Below are positions 1-9,272 of a stretch of 64,000 bases of DNA, piece after piece; position 1 is the stretch's first letter; every line of letters begins with the position of its first letter. The stretch is taken from positions 1-64,000 of the forward strand of contig CAMOUQ010000005.1 of the NCBI GenBank assembly GCA_946626595.1, in the 5' to 3' direction. The stretch comes from an uncultured Prevotellaceae bacterium (GTDB lineage: Bacteria > Bacteroidota > Bacteroidia > Bacteroidales > Bacteroidaceae). The translations under genes were made by a program, and so were the position numbers. The notes beneath the pieces were generated by a model that did no database searches, was not told where the DNA came from, and was given only the letters and a program-made list of their open reading frames with translations.

Positions 1-123
1 CCCTTGATGCTCGCTATTGGATTGGCATTCGCTGCGCGCCATGCCTGCAGGGCCATGAGTTCGGAGCGTATGGCCACCTTGAAGCGGCGAGCCATGTAAT
101 AGATATTTCTTAATATTTCCATA
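1..123 (-). CDS. 5'-terminal part of a FtsX/MacB-like ABC transporter permease (truncated by window edge; possibly collapsed)
   Basis: Reverse complement reads MEILRNIYYMARRFKVAIRSELMALQAWRAANANPIASIKG, open to the window edge; sits immediately downstream of the HlyD-family gene. The start resembles permease N-termini and AWRAANANPIASIK resembles permease C-termini. Confidence 0.4.
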
Positions 124-125
124 CT

Positions 126-1379
126 TTATTTTATCTCCAATTGTTCATAGTCCTTGTAGGCCTCGTAGCCCGAGGTGATGACGCACTCGCCGGGTTCCAG
201 TCCCTCAAGGACCTCGTAGTGGCGCGGATTCTGGCGTCCGATGCGGATGGCGCGGCGGTAGGCATGGCGGCCGTCGCGGGAGAGGACGAATATCCACTGT
301 CCGCCGGTGGTCTGGAAGAAAGTGCCGCGGGGAATGAGGACGGCCTGGGCCGACTGGCCGAGTTCGACATTGAGGTAGAAGGTCTGGCCCGAGCGGAGCC
401 GACCGGGACGGGGGCCGGTGAAGAGGAAGTCGACGCGGAACTTGCCCTGCCGCACCTCGGGATAGACCTTGCGCACGAGCATGGCGAAGGTCTGGCCCTC
501 GCGCTCCACGGTGGCCTGGAGACCGGGGCGGAAGCGGTCGATGTAGTGCTCGTCCACCTCGGCCTGCACCTTATAGTCGCGGAGGTCGTTGATTTGTCCT
601 ATCTTCTGCCCCGGGGAGAGGCTCTGGCCTAATTCTACGTCCAGGAGACCCAGTTCGCCATCGATGGCGGAGCGCACCTCCAGTTTGTCGCGCCGCTGTC
701 GCACAAGGACTACATTGCGGCGCATGGCGGCCAGATTGTCCTCCATCTGGTCCATCTGGACGGAGCGGTAGATGCTGTCCTGGCGCAGGCGGGAGGCTAC
801 GAGTTGCTTCTTGCGTGCGGCCAGTTCATATTCCTCGCGGCTCTGGACGTACTGTTCGCGACTGATGAGCTGTTGGTCCACGAGGCGTTCGTTCTGCTGG
901 TAGGTGCGACGTTTGCGCTCGGTGTCCATGTCCAGTTGTGCCTGTTCGGTGAGGTTGTTGAGCCGGTCTTGCTCCATGGCCACCTGAGTGTTGCGCAGCA
1001 TGTTCTGCTTCTCGGCCAGTTCGGCCTCGGCATTGAGAATTTGCAGGTCGAGGTTGGCATTGGAGAGGCGGACGATGACGTCGCCACGGCGGACGTGGGC
1101 GCCCTCCTCCACCACCTTCTCCATGACGATGCCACCCTCCTCGGGGGCTATCTGTACCACCTCGATGGGCATCACCTGCCCGGAGGTGCGCACGTAGTCC
1201 TTAAACTCTGCCCGGGTGACGGGGCTGAGTGTCAGTTCGTCACTGGCCACCCGCAGCGTGCTGCTGTGGTTGCCAAAGAGCAGCCACCCGATGGCGGCCA
1301 CCACCGTCACGGCAGCCACAGCGAGCGGCCACCACTTGCGCAGCCGTTCGGTGCGCGTGAGTTCTATCTTCTTGTCCAT
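126..1379 (-). CDS. HlyD-family efflux periplasmic adaptor subunit
   Basis: 417 aa, N-terminal TM, biotinyl-lipoyl-like segment (IAPEEGGIVMEKVVEEGAHVRRGDVIVRL), coiled coil; adjacent to TolC and permease. Confidence 0.9.
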   Translation of the reverse strand: MDKKIELTRTERLRKWWPLAVAAVTVVAAIGWLLFGNHSSTLRVASDELTLSPVTRAEFKDYVRTSGQVMPIEVVQIAPEEGGIVMEKVVEEGAHVRRGDVIVRLSNANLDLQILNAEAELAEKQNMLRNTQVAMEQDRLNNLTEQAQLDMDTERKRRTYQQNERLVDQQLISREQYVQSREEYELAARKKQLVASRLRQDSIYRSVQMDQMEDNLAAMRRNVVLVRQRRDKLEVRSAIDGELGLLDVELGQSLSPGQKIGQINDLRDYKVQAEVDEHYIDRFRPGLQATVEREGQTFAMLVRKVYPEVRQGKFRVDFLFTGPRPGRLRSGQTFYLNVELGQSAQAVLIPRGTFFQTTGGQWIFVLSRDGRHAYRRAIRIGRQNPRHYEVLEGLEPGECVITSGYEAYKDYEQLEIK

Positions 1380-1426
1380 AATAGGCTCTCCTCCAGCCCC
1401 TCCCGTGGAGAGAGGGGAGGAATGTT

Positions 1427-2941
1427 TTAGTTATTGATTCGTAAATTATTTATTTTCATCTCAGTTTCATAATCCCTTCCCCCTTCTGCTTCCATACCCC
1501 GCAGGGCAGAACTGGGGGAGAGACGGTCGGCGAGGTACCGCTTCAACACAGCCATCAGACGGGCCTGGAGGAGGCGTGCGCGACTGTTGAGCAGGGTGGC
1601 GGAGGTGTTCTTGACGTCGATGGCCGTGGATAAGCCCTCGTCCCACTGGTGGCGCGTCAGCGTATAGGCCAGGCTGTCGGCCTCCACCTTCCTGAGCATG
1701 CCCTCGGCCTCGCGGCGGTAGGCTTCGGCATCGAGGATGGCCTCGCGGTGGAGGCGGTCCAGTTCTTCCAACTTCTGCTGGTAGTCCTCCTGGGCAAACC
1801 TGTAGTTGTTGCGGGCGCGGCGAATGCTCGTCATGGTGCCCAGGCGCCCGAAGAGGGGGAACGAGACATTAGCGGCCACCCACTCGCCTCGGTGCTGGCG
1901 CATCTGTTCGCCCCAGGACAGGGTGCCAGGCGCGTCCAATGTCTTGTAGTAGGAAGTGCTCCATCCGCCCGAAAGGGAGATGCTGGGCCAGAGGCTGGCC
2001 TTGGCACGGCGCAGGGCATGATGGGCCGACTCCATGTTGTAGAAGGCTTGGCGCTCAGAGGACGTTCTCAGAGACCCTCCCAAAGACCCTCCCCAACCCT
2101 CCCGTGAAGGGAGGGGGCTTTCCTCCGTTATGGGGGCTAACAACAAGGGCTTCTCCTCCGTAATGGGAACCAGCATCAGGGGCTTCTCCTCCGACGTCAG
2201 GGGCTTCTCCTCCCCTTCACGGGGAGGTCGGGAGGGGTCTTGGGAGGGGTCCTCCTGCCAATTCATGATGTGCTTGAGGTTGAGCATGGCCTGCTGCAGA
2301 AGGTTTCTCTGTCTGATGACTTCCACGCTGGCCTCGGCCTGCTGGGCCTCCATCTGTGCGACGTCGGCTGGCGACTTCCGTCCCACCTCCTCCAGGAGGC
2401 GCGCCTGGCGGAGCAAGAGCAGGCTCTCCGCCTCCTTCTCCTCGGCCATGGCCACGGTGCCTTGGTAATATTGTGCATCGATGAAGGCCTGGAGGGTCTG
2501 CAGGGCCACGTCGGCCTGCTGACGCTGGAGGGCCGACTTGCCCATGAGCACGTCGGCACGGGCCATGCGCAGGGCGTGGAGCCGGGCCAGTCCGTCGAAC
2601 ACGGGCAGGGAGGCGGAAATGCCGAAACCGTTGGAGAAGGTGGTCACGTTGGTGTAGGTGTTCGTCTCGGGGTCGATGCCTCGGCCGAAGTTGTACTGCG
2701 CTGAACCGCTGGCCGAGACGGCTGGCAGGAAGTCGCCAATGGCCCCGAGGCGGTTGGCCTGGTAGCTGTCGAGTGTGAGTGCAGCCTTGCGCACGTCGCG
2801 ATTGTGGCTGACGGCGTAGGCCATGCAGTCGGCGGCAGTCATGGGGGTGGGCTTCTGGGTTGGCTCCTGGGCTGCGATGGTGTTGCAGCATGCGAGGCCG
2901 ACCAGCGCCCAACCTATCGAGATGAGAAAGAGTTGTTTCAT
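1427..2941 (-). CDS. TolC-family outer membrane efflux protein with an in-frame repeat insertion
   Basis: 504 aa, signal peptide, TolC-like repeats (SLSGGWSTSYYKT...; LARLHALRMARADV); low-complexity insert PSQDPSRPPREGEEKPL...ESPLPSREGWGGSLGGS. Confidence 0.9.
   Translation of the reverse strand: MKQLFLISIGWALVGLACCNTIAAQEPTQKPTPMTAADCMAYAVSHNRDVRKAALTLDSYQANRLGAIGDFLPAVSASGSAQYNFGRGIDPETNTYTNVTTFSNGFGISASLPVFDGLARLHALRMARADVLMGKSALQRQQADVALQTLQAFIDAQYYQGTVAMAEEKEAESLLLLRQARLLEEVGRKSPADVAQMEAQQAEASVEVIRQRNLLQQAMLNLKHIMNWQEDPSQDPSRPPREGEEKPLTSEEKPLMLVPITEEKPLLLAPITEESPLPSREGWGGSLGGSLRTSSERQAFYNMESAHHALRRAKASLWPSISLSGGWSTSYYKTLDAPGTLSWGEQMRQHRGEWVAANVSFPLFGRLGTMTSIRRARNNYRFAQEDYQQKLEELDRLHREAILDAEAYRREAEGMLRKVEADSLAYTLTRHQWDEGLSTAIDVKNTSATLLNSRARLLQARLMAVLKRYLADRLSPSSALRGMEAEGGRDYETEMKINNLRINN
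2073..2119. repeat. R1 copy in tolC-like gene
   Basis: gaccctcccaaagaccctccccaaccctcccgtgaagggagggggct. Confidence 0.8.
2205..2252. repeat. R1 copy in tolC-like gene, opposite orientation
   Basis: Reverse complement ggacccctcccaagacccctcccgacctccccgtgaaggggaggagaa aligns with the copy at 2073. Confidence 0.8.
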
Positions 2942-3166
2942 ATCTGTCGTTCGTTTGTTGAAATCTGATGCAAAGGTAGAATACCTGACACAAGGGAGAA
3001 AAGTTTAATCGAGGAAAAACGTATAGTGACAAGATATTTTACACAAATGTGTATGATTCCTTTACACTTTCCGGGGAAAGGCACTGTGCACGACCTATTT
3101 TCCGATGCGCAGGGGGCCATGTTCTCGCAATATTTTTCTATCTTTGCATCATCATACACATTGATT

Positions 3167-3691
3167 ATGGAAAAATACGGAACACTGCTGGCGGTGGATG
3201 ACAGCCAGGCCATACTGACAGCCCTGCGGATGACGTTAGGGGCAATGTTCGACCGCATACTGACGCTCGACAATCCGGAGTTGCTGATAAAGACCATGGA
3301 GCGCGAGGAGGTGAACCTGGTGGTGCTGGACATGAACTTCTCGCTGGGTGTGAACTCGGGACAGGAGGGGCTGTTCTGGCTGCGGGCCCTGCGCAAACGG
3401 TTTCCGACGGTGCCCGTGGTGTTGCTGACGGCATACGCCGAGGTGAACCTGGCGGTCAGGGGACTGAAGTCGGGGGCGGCGGACTTCATCGTGAAGCCCT
3501 GGGACAACGACGAACTGATGCACAAACTGCAGGATGTGCTGCAAAAGCACAACAGCATAGAGAAACTGGACACCGTGGAGGCGGAGCACATTCGCCATGC
3601 CCTGGACGTGAGCCACGGCAACATGTCGAAGGCTGCCGAACTGTTGGGCATAACGCGCCAGACGCTGTATAACAGACTGAAACGGAAATGA
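3167..3691 (+). CDS. Response regulator: receiver domain plus C-terminal Fis-type HTH, no AAA+ domain
   Basis: MEKYGTLLAVDDSQAILTALRMTL...VVLDMNF...VVLLTAY...IVKPWDN and HALDVSHGNMSKAAELLGITRQTLYNRLKRK; ATG at 3167 preferred over track start. Confidence 0.88.
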   Translation: MEKYGTLLAVDDSQAILTALRMTLGAMFDRILTLDNPELLIKTMEREEVNLVVLDMNFSLGVNSGQEGLFWLRALRKRFPTVPVVLLTAYAEVNLAVRGLKSGAADFIVKPWDNDELMHKLQDVLQKHNSIEKLDTVEAEHIRHALDVSHGNMSKAAELLGITRQTLYNRLKRK

Positions 3692-4557
3692 AAATGATGC
3701 TGTATATAACTATAGGTATAGGCGTGGTGGTGGCATGGCTCGTGGTGCGCCACCAGCGGCGCCTGCGCACGAGGGCGCGTCTGATGAGCGAGGCCATACG
3801 GAACAGGGACTTCCAGTTTCGGCTGAAGACGGACGGACTGTTGCCGGGCGAACGGGCCATGCAGGAGACGCTGAACCAGTTGGGCGACATCATCCGACAG
3901 CAGACGCGGCAGAGCGAGGTGGAATCGTGGGAACGGCTGACGCGGGTGCTGACGCACGAAATCATGAATGCTACGGCGCCCATAGCGAGCATCAGCCAGG
4001 CCATGATGGCGCGCAAGGATGTGCAGGGGACGGAACTGGAGGAGGGCATACGTGCCATGCACACAGCGGCGAGGCATCTGGGCGACTTCGTGGACTCGTA
4101 CCGCAAGTTCTCCAGCCTGCAACAGCCCGTGCCGGAGGAGGTGCGGGTGGCCGAGGTGGTGGAGGAGGTGCGGGGCTTGTTCCCGGAACTGGAGTGGTGC
4201 ACGGAAGTGGACGGGGAGATGACGGTGCGGACGGACCGCGGTCTGCTGCGCCAGGTGCTGATAAACCTGACAAAGAACGCTGCGGAGGCGGGAGCCAAGC
4301 GGATGAGCATAAGGGGGACGGAGGTGCCTCGCGAGAAGGGGGAGCCCGAAGGGCGGCGTCGCGTGAGTCTGCTCGTCTGGAACGACGGCAAGCCCATACC
4401 AGCGGAGGCGCGGGGAAACATCTTTGTGCCCTTCTTCACGACAAAACGTTGCGGCTCGGGGATTGGTTTATCCCTGAGCCGCAGGATTGTGACCATGCAG
4501 GGCGGCAGTCTGGAGCTGCTGGAGGGGCCGCTGACGACCTTTGCCCTGACGCTGTGA
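3688..4557 (+). CDS. Sensor histidine kinase
   Basis: LTHEIMNATAPIASI H-box, NLTKNAAEAGAKR N-box, GSGIGLSLSRRIVTMQGG G-box; overlaps the stop of the response regulator gene. Confidence 0.9.
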   Translation: MKMMLYITIGIGVVVAWLVVRHQRRLRTRARLMSEAIRNRDFQFRLKTDGLLPGERAMQETLNQLGDIIRQQTRQSEVESWERLTRVLTHEIMNATAPIASISQAMMARKDVQGTELEEGIRAMHTAARHLGDFVDSYRKFSSLQQPVPEEVRVAEVVEEVRGLFPELEWCTEVDGEMTVRTDRGLLRQVLINLTKNAAEAGAKRMSIRGTEVPREKGEPEGRRRVSLLVWNDGKPIPAEARGNIFVPFFTTKRCGSGIGLSLSRRIVTMQGGSLELLEGPLTTFALTL

Positions 4558-4560
4558 TGT

Positions 4561-6465
4561 CTATTCGGGCTTTTGCTCGGAGGCTTCGCGCCGCATCTCG
4601 GCCTCTACGGCCTTGATTTTCTTGCGCAGGAGGTCGAGTTCGTCCTTCAGTTTGTCGGCCTTCTTCTGGATTTCGGCCACCAGGCTGTTGCCTTTCTTGC
4701 TGCTGGCGGAGAGGAAGCCGATGTTGTTTTCGTAGGTTTGCAGTTCGGACTTCATGATCTCGAAGGCGCGTGTCAGGCGTTCGCGCTCGCGGGCCAGGGT
4801 GTTGGCTCCGGCTTCGGCGCTGACGCGGAGGGTGGTCTTGAAGCTGTTGAGGCGCTGCTCGGCGTGCTGGAGGTTGAATTGCTTGTAGAGTTGGTCGACG
4901 ACTTCGCGGTATTGCTTGTAGAGCTTGTCCTTGTCGCGTATGGGCACGAAGCCTACGGCGTTCCATTCGGCTTGCAGTTCGTGGACCTTCTGTGCGGAGA
5001 CGTCGACGGCGTTGTCGGCCAGGGCGCGGAGGCGTTCGATGATGTTTTGCTTCTTCTCGAGGTTTTGCTTCTGTTCCTCGCGTTCTCCGGCGGTGGCTTG
5101 GTTTTTGGCTTCGAAGAAGTGGTCGCAGGCGCCTACGAAGCGCTTCCAGAGTTCGTCGCTGACCTTGCGGGGCACGGCGCCGATGGTCTTCCACTGTTTC
5201 TGGAGTTCGATGAGTGCGTCTGAGGTTTGCTTCCATTCGGTGCTGTCCTGCAGGGCTTCGGCCTTCTCCACGAGTTCCCGTTTGCGGGCGAGGTTTTGGT
5301 TGAGTTCTTCCTTGACGCTCTTGAAGTAGGCGGCCTTTGCGGTGAAGAATTTGTCGCAGGCTGCGCGGAAGCGTTCGAATATCTGGGTGTTGACCTTCTG
5401 GGGTGCGAAGCCGATGGTCTTCCAGACGGACTGGAGGTCGATGATTTCGCGGGTCTTGGCGTCCCAGTCGGCGAAGGTCTTGAGTCCGTCGGTGGGGATG
5501 GCTTCTACCTGTTCGCAGAGTTCGGTCTTGCGGGCGAGGTTTTCTTCCTCCTGGGCCTTGCGGGCTTCGAAGTATTCCTGGTGGCGCTTGCGCACGACGG
5601 TGCTGGCCTCCTTGAATCGGTTCCAGATTTCCTCTCTGAGGTCTTTGGCCACGGGGCCTATTTCTTTCCATTCCTGGTGGAGGGTCTGGAGTTGGTTGAT
5701 GGCCTTGACGACGTCTTTCTCGCCGACGAGGCGTTCGGCCTGTTCGCAGAGGAGGGTCTTGGCCTCGAGGTTCTTGCGGAAGTCGTACTCGCGGAACTGG
5801 ATGTTGAGCTTGAGCATGTCGTAGAATTGTTCTACGTAGAGCTGGTAGTTTTTCCATACTTCGGAGACGTTCTCGACGGGTACGGGGCCGATTTCCTTCC
5901 ATTCGGCCTGCAGTTCCTTGAATGCGTCGTACGACTTTCCAGCCTCCTCGGGTGTGGTGGCCAGGAGTTTTATTTTTTCTATGACGGCCTGCTTGCGCTC
6001 GAGGTTCTGGGCGCGCTGTTGCTCCTGTTCGGCCTGGAGCTGGGCGCGGCGCTGGCGTATCTGCTGCATGGCCTGCTTGAAGGGTTCTTCGGTGGGGTCG
6101 GGTTCGGGCTGGTAGGCCTCGGGGTCGCCTCCGGCCTCAACGTAGGCCTGCTGGCGGGCGGCCAGGTCGGCTCGGTGGTATTTGTAATAGAGTTGCTTGA
6201 GGAGTTCGAGTTCCTGCTTGTTGCCTCCGTCGTCCTGCTGGGCTATTTCCTGGGCACGGGCCACGACTTCCTCCTTGGTGTTCATCAGGGGGATTTGGGG
6301 CTCGGCGGGTGTCTCCTCGGGGGCAGGTGCCGGCTCGGTGTTTTCTACATTTTCCACGGGTTCTGCGACTTCCTGAGGAACTACTTCCTCGGCTGTCTCG
6401 TTCACTTTGGTCTGATCTAAAGAGTCCATCATTTTCTTGTTTTTAGGTAATGATTCGGATTGCAA
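4561..6465 (-). CDS. DUF349 domain-containing protein (start more likely around 6432)
   Basis: Repeated LQAEWKEIGPVP / LHQEWKEIGPVAKDLREEIWNRFKEA motifs. Confidence 0.88.
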   Translation of the reverse strand: MQSESLPKNKKMMDSLDQTKVNETAEEVVPQEVAEPVENVENTEPAPAPEETPAEPQIPLMNTKEEVVARAQEIAQQDDGGNKQELELLKQLYYKYHRADLAARQQAYVEAGGDPEAYQPEPDPTEEPFKQAMQQIRQRRAQLQAEQEQQRAQNLERKQAVIEKIKLLATTPEEAGKSYDAFKELQAEWKEIGPVPVENVSEVWKNYQLYVEQFYDMLKLNIQFREYDFRKNLEAKTLLCEQAERLVGEKDVVKAINQLQTLHQEWKEIGPVAKDLREEIWNRFKEASTVVRKRHQEYFEARKAQEEENLARKTELCEQVEAIPTDGLKTFADWDAKTREIIDLQSVWKTIGFAPQKVNTQIFERFRAACDKFFTAKAAYFKSVKEELNQNLARKRELVEKAEALQDSTEWKQTSDALIELQKQWKTIGAVPRKVSDELWKRFVGACDHFFEAKNQATAGEREEQKQNLEKKQNIIERLRALADNAVDVSAQKVHELQAEWNAVGFVPIRDKDKLYKQYREVVDQLYKQFNLQHAEQRLNSFKTTLRVSAEAGANTLARERERLTRAFEIMKSELQTYENNIGFLSASSKKGNSLVAEIQKKADKLKDELDLLRKKIKAVEAEMRREASEQKPE

Positions 6466-6567
6466 TAACTACATACAAAGTGCAAATTAATGCAAAAAAT
6501 CATTAATTGCCTAATATTTCGGGATAAAAATGTCGTAAGACCCTAATTTTTTATGATTCGGAACCCG

Positions 6568-7494
6568 TCAGAACCACGAGCGGCGCTTGAAATACCACCA
6601 GAAGAAGAGTGTGGTGCAGACGCAGAGGGCGAGGGCGATGGGGAAGCCGAGGCGCCAGGTCTCCATGCCGTTGATGAGGTTCATGCCGAACATGCTGGTG
6701 ATGAGCGTGGGGAACATGAGTATGATGGTGATGCTGGTGAGCATCTTCATGACTTTGTTCATGTTGTTGTTGATGATGTTGGCATAGGTCTCCATGGTCG
6801 ACTCCAGGATGTTGGAGTAGATGTTGGTGGTCTCGCGTGCCTGGCTCATCTCGATGTTGACGTCCTCAATCATGTCGGCATCCAGTTCGTCGACGGGCAG
6901 TTTGAACTTCAGCTTCGACAGCAGGTTCTCGTTGCCACGGATGGAGGTGACGAAGTAGGTCAGGCTGTCCTGCAGTCGGGAGAGGGCGATGAGGTCCTGG
7001 TTGTCGACGTTGCGGTCGAGGTTGAGCTTGGCCTGCTCGATGCGGGCGGATATCTGCTTCAGCCGCTTCAGGTACCATACGGCCGAGGAGAGGAACAGGC
7101 GGAAGACCATGTCGACGGCGTCGGTGAATCCCCGGCCGCGCCGTTGCTGGTAGGTGACGAAGTCTATCATCATGTTCGTCTCGAAGTTGCACAGCGTGAT
7201 GCAGACGTTGCCCTTCATGATGATACCCAGGGGGATGGTGGTGTAGGGTGTGCGCGACTTGACCTCCTTGACGTAGGGAATGCGCAGGATGATGAGCACC
7301 CAGCCCTCGTCGATGTCGTAGCGGGCGCGCTCGTCGGTATCCGCGATGTCGGATATGTAGTAGTCGGGCACGTGAAGTTCGTTTTGCAGGAAGTCGACGT
7401 CGTCCTGCGAGGGACATGTCACCTGCACCCAGCAGTTGGGTTCCCATTGTTCGATGGTCCGCAGACCACCTGAAGTGTTCCAGAATGTTAGCAT
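6568..7494 (-). CDS. corA: CorA-family magnesium transporter
   Basis: C-terminal FPTLITSMFGMNLINGME with two TM helices; GMN motif present. Confidence 0.9.
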   Translation of the reverse strand: MLTFWNTSGGLRTIEQWEPNCWVQVTCPSQDDVDFLQNELHVPDYYISDIADTDERARYDIDEGWVLIILRIPYVKEVKSRTPYTTIPLGIIMKGNVCITLCNFETNMMIDFVTYQQRRGRGFTDAVDMVFRLFLSSAVWYLKRLKQISARIEQAKLNLDRNVDNQDLIALSRLQDSLTYFVTSIRGNENLLSKLKFKLPVDELDADMIEDVNIEMSQARETTNIYSNILESTMETYANIINNNMNKVMKMLTSITIILMFPTLITSMFGMNLINGMETWRLGFPIALALCVCTTLFFWWYFKRRSWF

Positions 7495-7644
7495 TGGCCT
7501 TTCCTCCTTGAATGTGTTTGTGTGAGAGAAATGAGTCTCAAGGGAGAGCGGCCTCTTGCCACCCTACCCTATGCGTTTGTCATTTTCCGCCGGATAGTCG
7601 TCCATAGTGGTATTGTTTTTTTACGTTTTTTCGGTTTGTGGCTG

Positions 7645-7676
7645 CAAAGTTACGAATAAGCGAGCGATTTCCCAAA
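7645..7676 (-). promoter_or_regulatory. Bacteroidales-type promoter inside R4 copy 1, directed toward corA
   Basis: Minus strand TTTG - 20 nt - TAACTTTG. Confidence 0.6.
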
Positions 7677-7710
7677 TTTATTTGAGGAAATCCGAGCGGG
7701 AGTATCTAAG
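7645..7710. repeat. R4 palindromic element copy 1
   Basis: caaagttacgaataagcgagcgatttcccaaatttatttgaggaaatccgagcgggagtatctaag. Confidence 0.9.
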
Positions 7711-7719
7711 AAAGTAGTT

Positions 7720-7751
7720 CAAAGATACGAATAAGCGAGCGAAAACGCAAA
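7720..7751 (-). promoter_or_regulatory. Bacteroidales-type promoter inside R4 copy 2, directed toward corA
   Basis: Minus strand TTTG - 20 nt - TATCTTTG. Confidence 0.55.
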
Positions 7752-7779
7752 TTTATTTGGCGTTTTTCCGACGGAAATA
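7720..7779. repeat. R4 palindromic element copy 2
   Basis: caaagatacgaataagcgagcgaaaacgcaaatttatttggcgtttttccgacggaaata. Confidence 0.9.
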
Positions 7780-7811
7780 TTTGTTAATTATTTGCTTTTT
7801 GCATAACTTTG
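7780..7811 (+). promoter_or_regulatory. Bacteroidales-type promoter for the 7875 lipoprotein
   Basis: TTTG (7780-7783) - 20 nt - TAACTTTG (7804-7811). Confidence 0.65.
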
Positions 7812-7874
7812 CCTGCGAAGTGATGAGTTTTGCATTCTGGGAAGAGAATTATTAACCTTTTAATAAAGAAGAAC

Positions 7875-9272
7875 ATGAAAGCAAAGTATCTATTGTATGC
7901 TATGGCACTGGTTGTGTTGCCAAGCATGATGGTGTCTTGCGGCGACGACGGAGCCGACATCGACGACAATCCGACCGAAAAGCCCGGCGACAACCCCAGC
8001 AAACCGGACCTGGAACCTGCCAACGAGGAGTGGGCGCCCGAAAAGCAACAGCAGTATCTGGAGGACGTGGCTCTGGAGATGAACAGAAAGGTGCGGGTCG
8101 ACGACTTCCGCAACTATGTGGACCTGGCCAACTACGTCAACGAACGCTACATCGAAGATTCTGAATGGGACAATGTCGAGGACTGGGCTGAGGACATCTT
8201 GGACCGCCTCATGGGCGACATCGTCAACATCAAGACGGAGGACGACGGGTGGCGCAAATATATCTACAACTGCTACAAGAGCACCATCCTGGCCTCGAAC
8301 TTCAATGGGCAGTGGACGGCCCGCAACGGCAAGTGGAACTACACCGAAGCCAACGACCTGCAGTTCATCTTCAACAACCAGAAGGGCGAGCAGTGCGTGC
8401 TGAAGCTCGCCACCAGCGGCAAGGTCGCGAAGGTGCACCTCTTCGATGTGGACGACTGGACAAGAGACGAGTGGGACGAACGTCCCACCGAATACTACGA
8501 CCGTACGCAATACACCATCGGCGTGCCCGAAAAGATTGAGGTGACCTTGACCGAGAACGGGACAACGCTCATCAGCAACACCATAGCCATAGACCTAGCT
8601 TCCCTCTCTGGCGAAGAGTTCGACCTGAGCAAGAGCCGATTCTCCTTTGCCAGCACCACCAGGTTCAACAACGGCTACACCATCAAGACGGAGAACGTGA
8701 AATACTCTGCCACCAGCGTATCCGCCAAGGCTACCGTGCAGAAGAACAACGAGACGCTGGTCACCGTCACCTTCAGCAGCGACCTCAAGAACATTCCCGC
8801 CAAGACACTCACCGACTGGTACGACATGGACGACGACGAAATTGAAGACGCGCTGACAAACTCAAATGCCCAGAGCGGCATCTTCGCACTCGACTTCCTG
8901 GGCAAGGTGCAGGTGAAGGGCACCATCAAGGACCTGCACGGGCTCATCGACGACATGGACGATGCCGACGACAACCAGGAGAACGAGGCTGCCTACAAAC
9001 GTGCCATCGGACGGGCAAATACGCGCTACGAGGCTTTCGTTTACTACAACGGCGGCAACTTCAAGCAGGCTTGGCTGTCGCTGGAGCCCTTCAAGGACTA
9101 TGAGTGGAGCACTGGCGGACAAACCTATGTAGAATGGGGCGCCGAACCCATCATCAACTTCGCCAATGGCGCTTCGTACAGTTTCGAAGAATATTTCACC
9201 GAAGATGCCTTCAAGGATCTGATAGATGCATTTGAAGACCAGGAAGATACGGCTGAAGATATGTGGGATTAG
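7875..9272 (+). CDS. Hypothetical lipoprotein
   Basis: MKAKYLLYAMALVVLPSMMVSCGDDGAD lipobox; preceded by TTTG-N20-TAACTTTG promoter. Confidence 0.75.
   Translation: MKAKYLLYAMALVVLPSMMVSCGDDGADIDDNPTEKPGDNPSKPDLEPANEEWAPEKQQQYLEDVALEMNRKVRVDDFRNYVDLANYVNERYIEDSEWDNVEDWAEDILDRLMGDIVNIKTEDDGWRKYIYNCYKSTILASNFNGQWTARNGKWNYTEANDLQFIFNNQKGEQCVLKLATSGKVAKVHLFDVDDWTRDEWDERPTEYYDRTQYTIGVPEKIEVTLTENGTTLISNTIAIDLASLSGEEFDLSKSRFSFASTTRFNNGYTIKTENVKYSATSVSAKATVQKNNETLVTVTFSSDLKNIPAKTLTDWYDMDDDEIEDALTNSNAQSGIFALDFLGKVQVKGTIKDLHGLIDDMDDADDNQENEAAYKRAIGRANTRYEAFVYYNGGNFKQAWLSLEPFKDYEWSTGGQTYVEWGAEPIINFANGASYSFEEYFTEDAFKDLIDAFEDQEDTAEDMWD

Noticed and set aside
2073-2252. ORF-preserving inversion of the TolC R1 segment
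   Set aside because: Unlike 31113-31476, the antisense reading of the copy at 2073 reaches a stop in the corresponding frame (RPSQRPSPTLP-stop) and the copies differ by indels, so inversion would likely break the ORF.
5227-6420. 397-aa plus-strand ORF opposite the DUF349 gene
   Set aside because: Leu/Val/Gly/Phe-rich antisense translation of a charged repeat protein; not a membrane protein.
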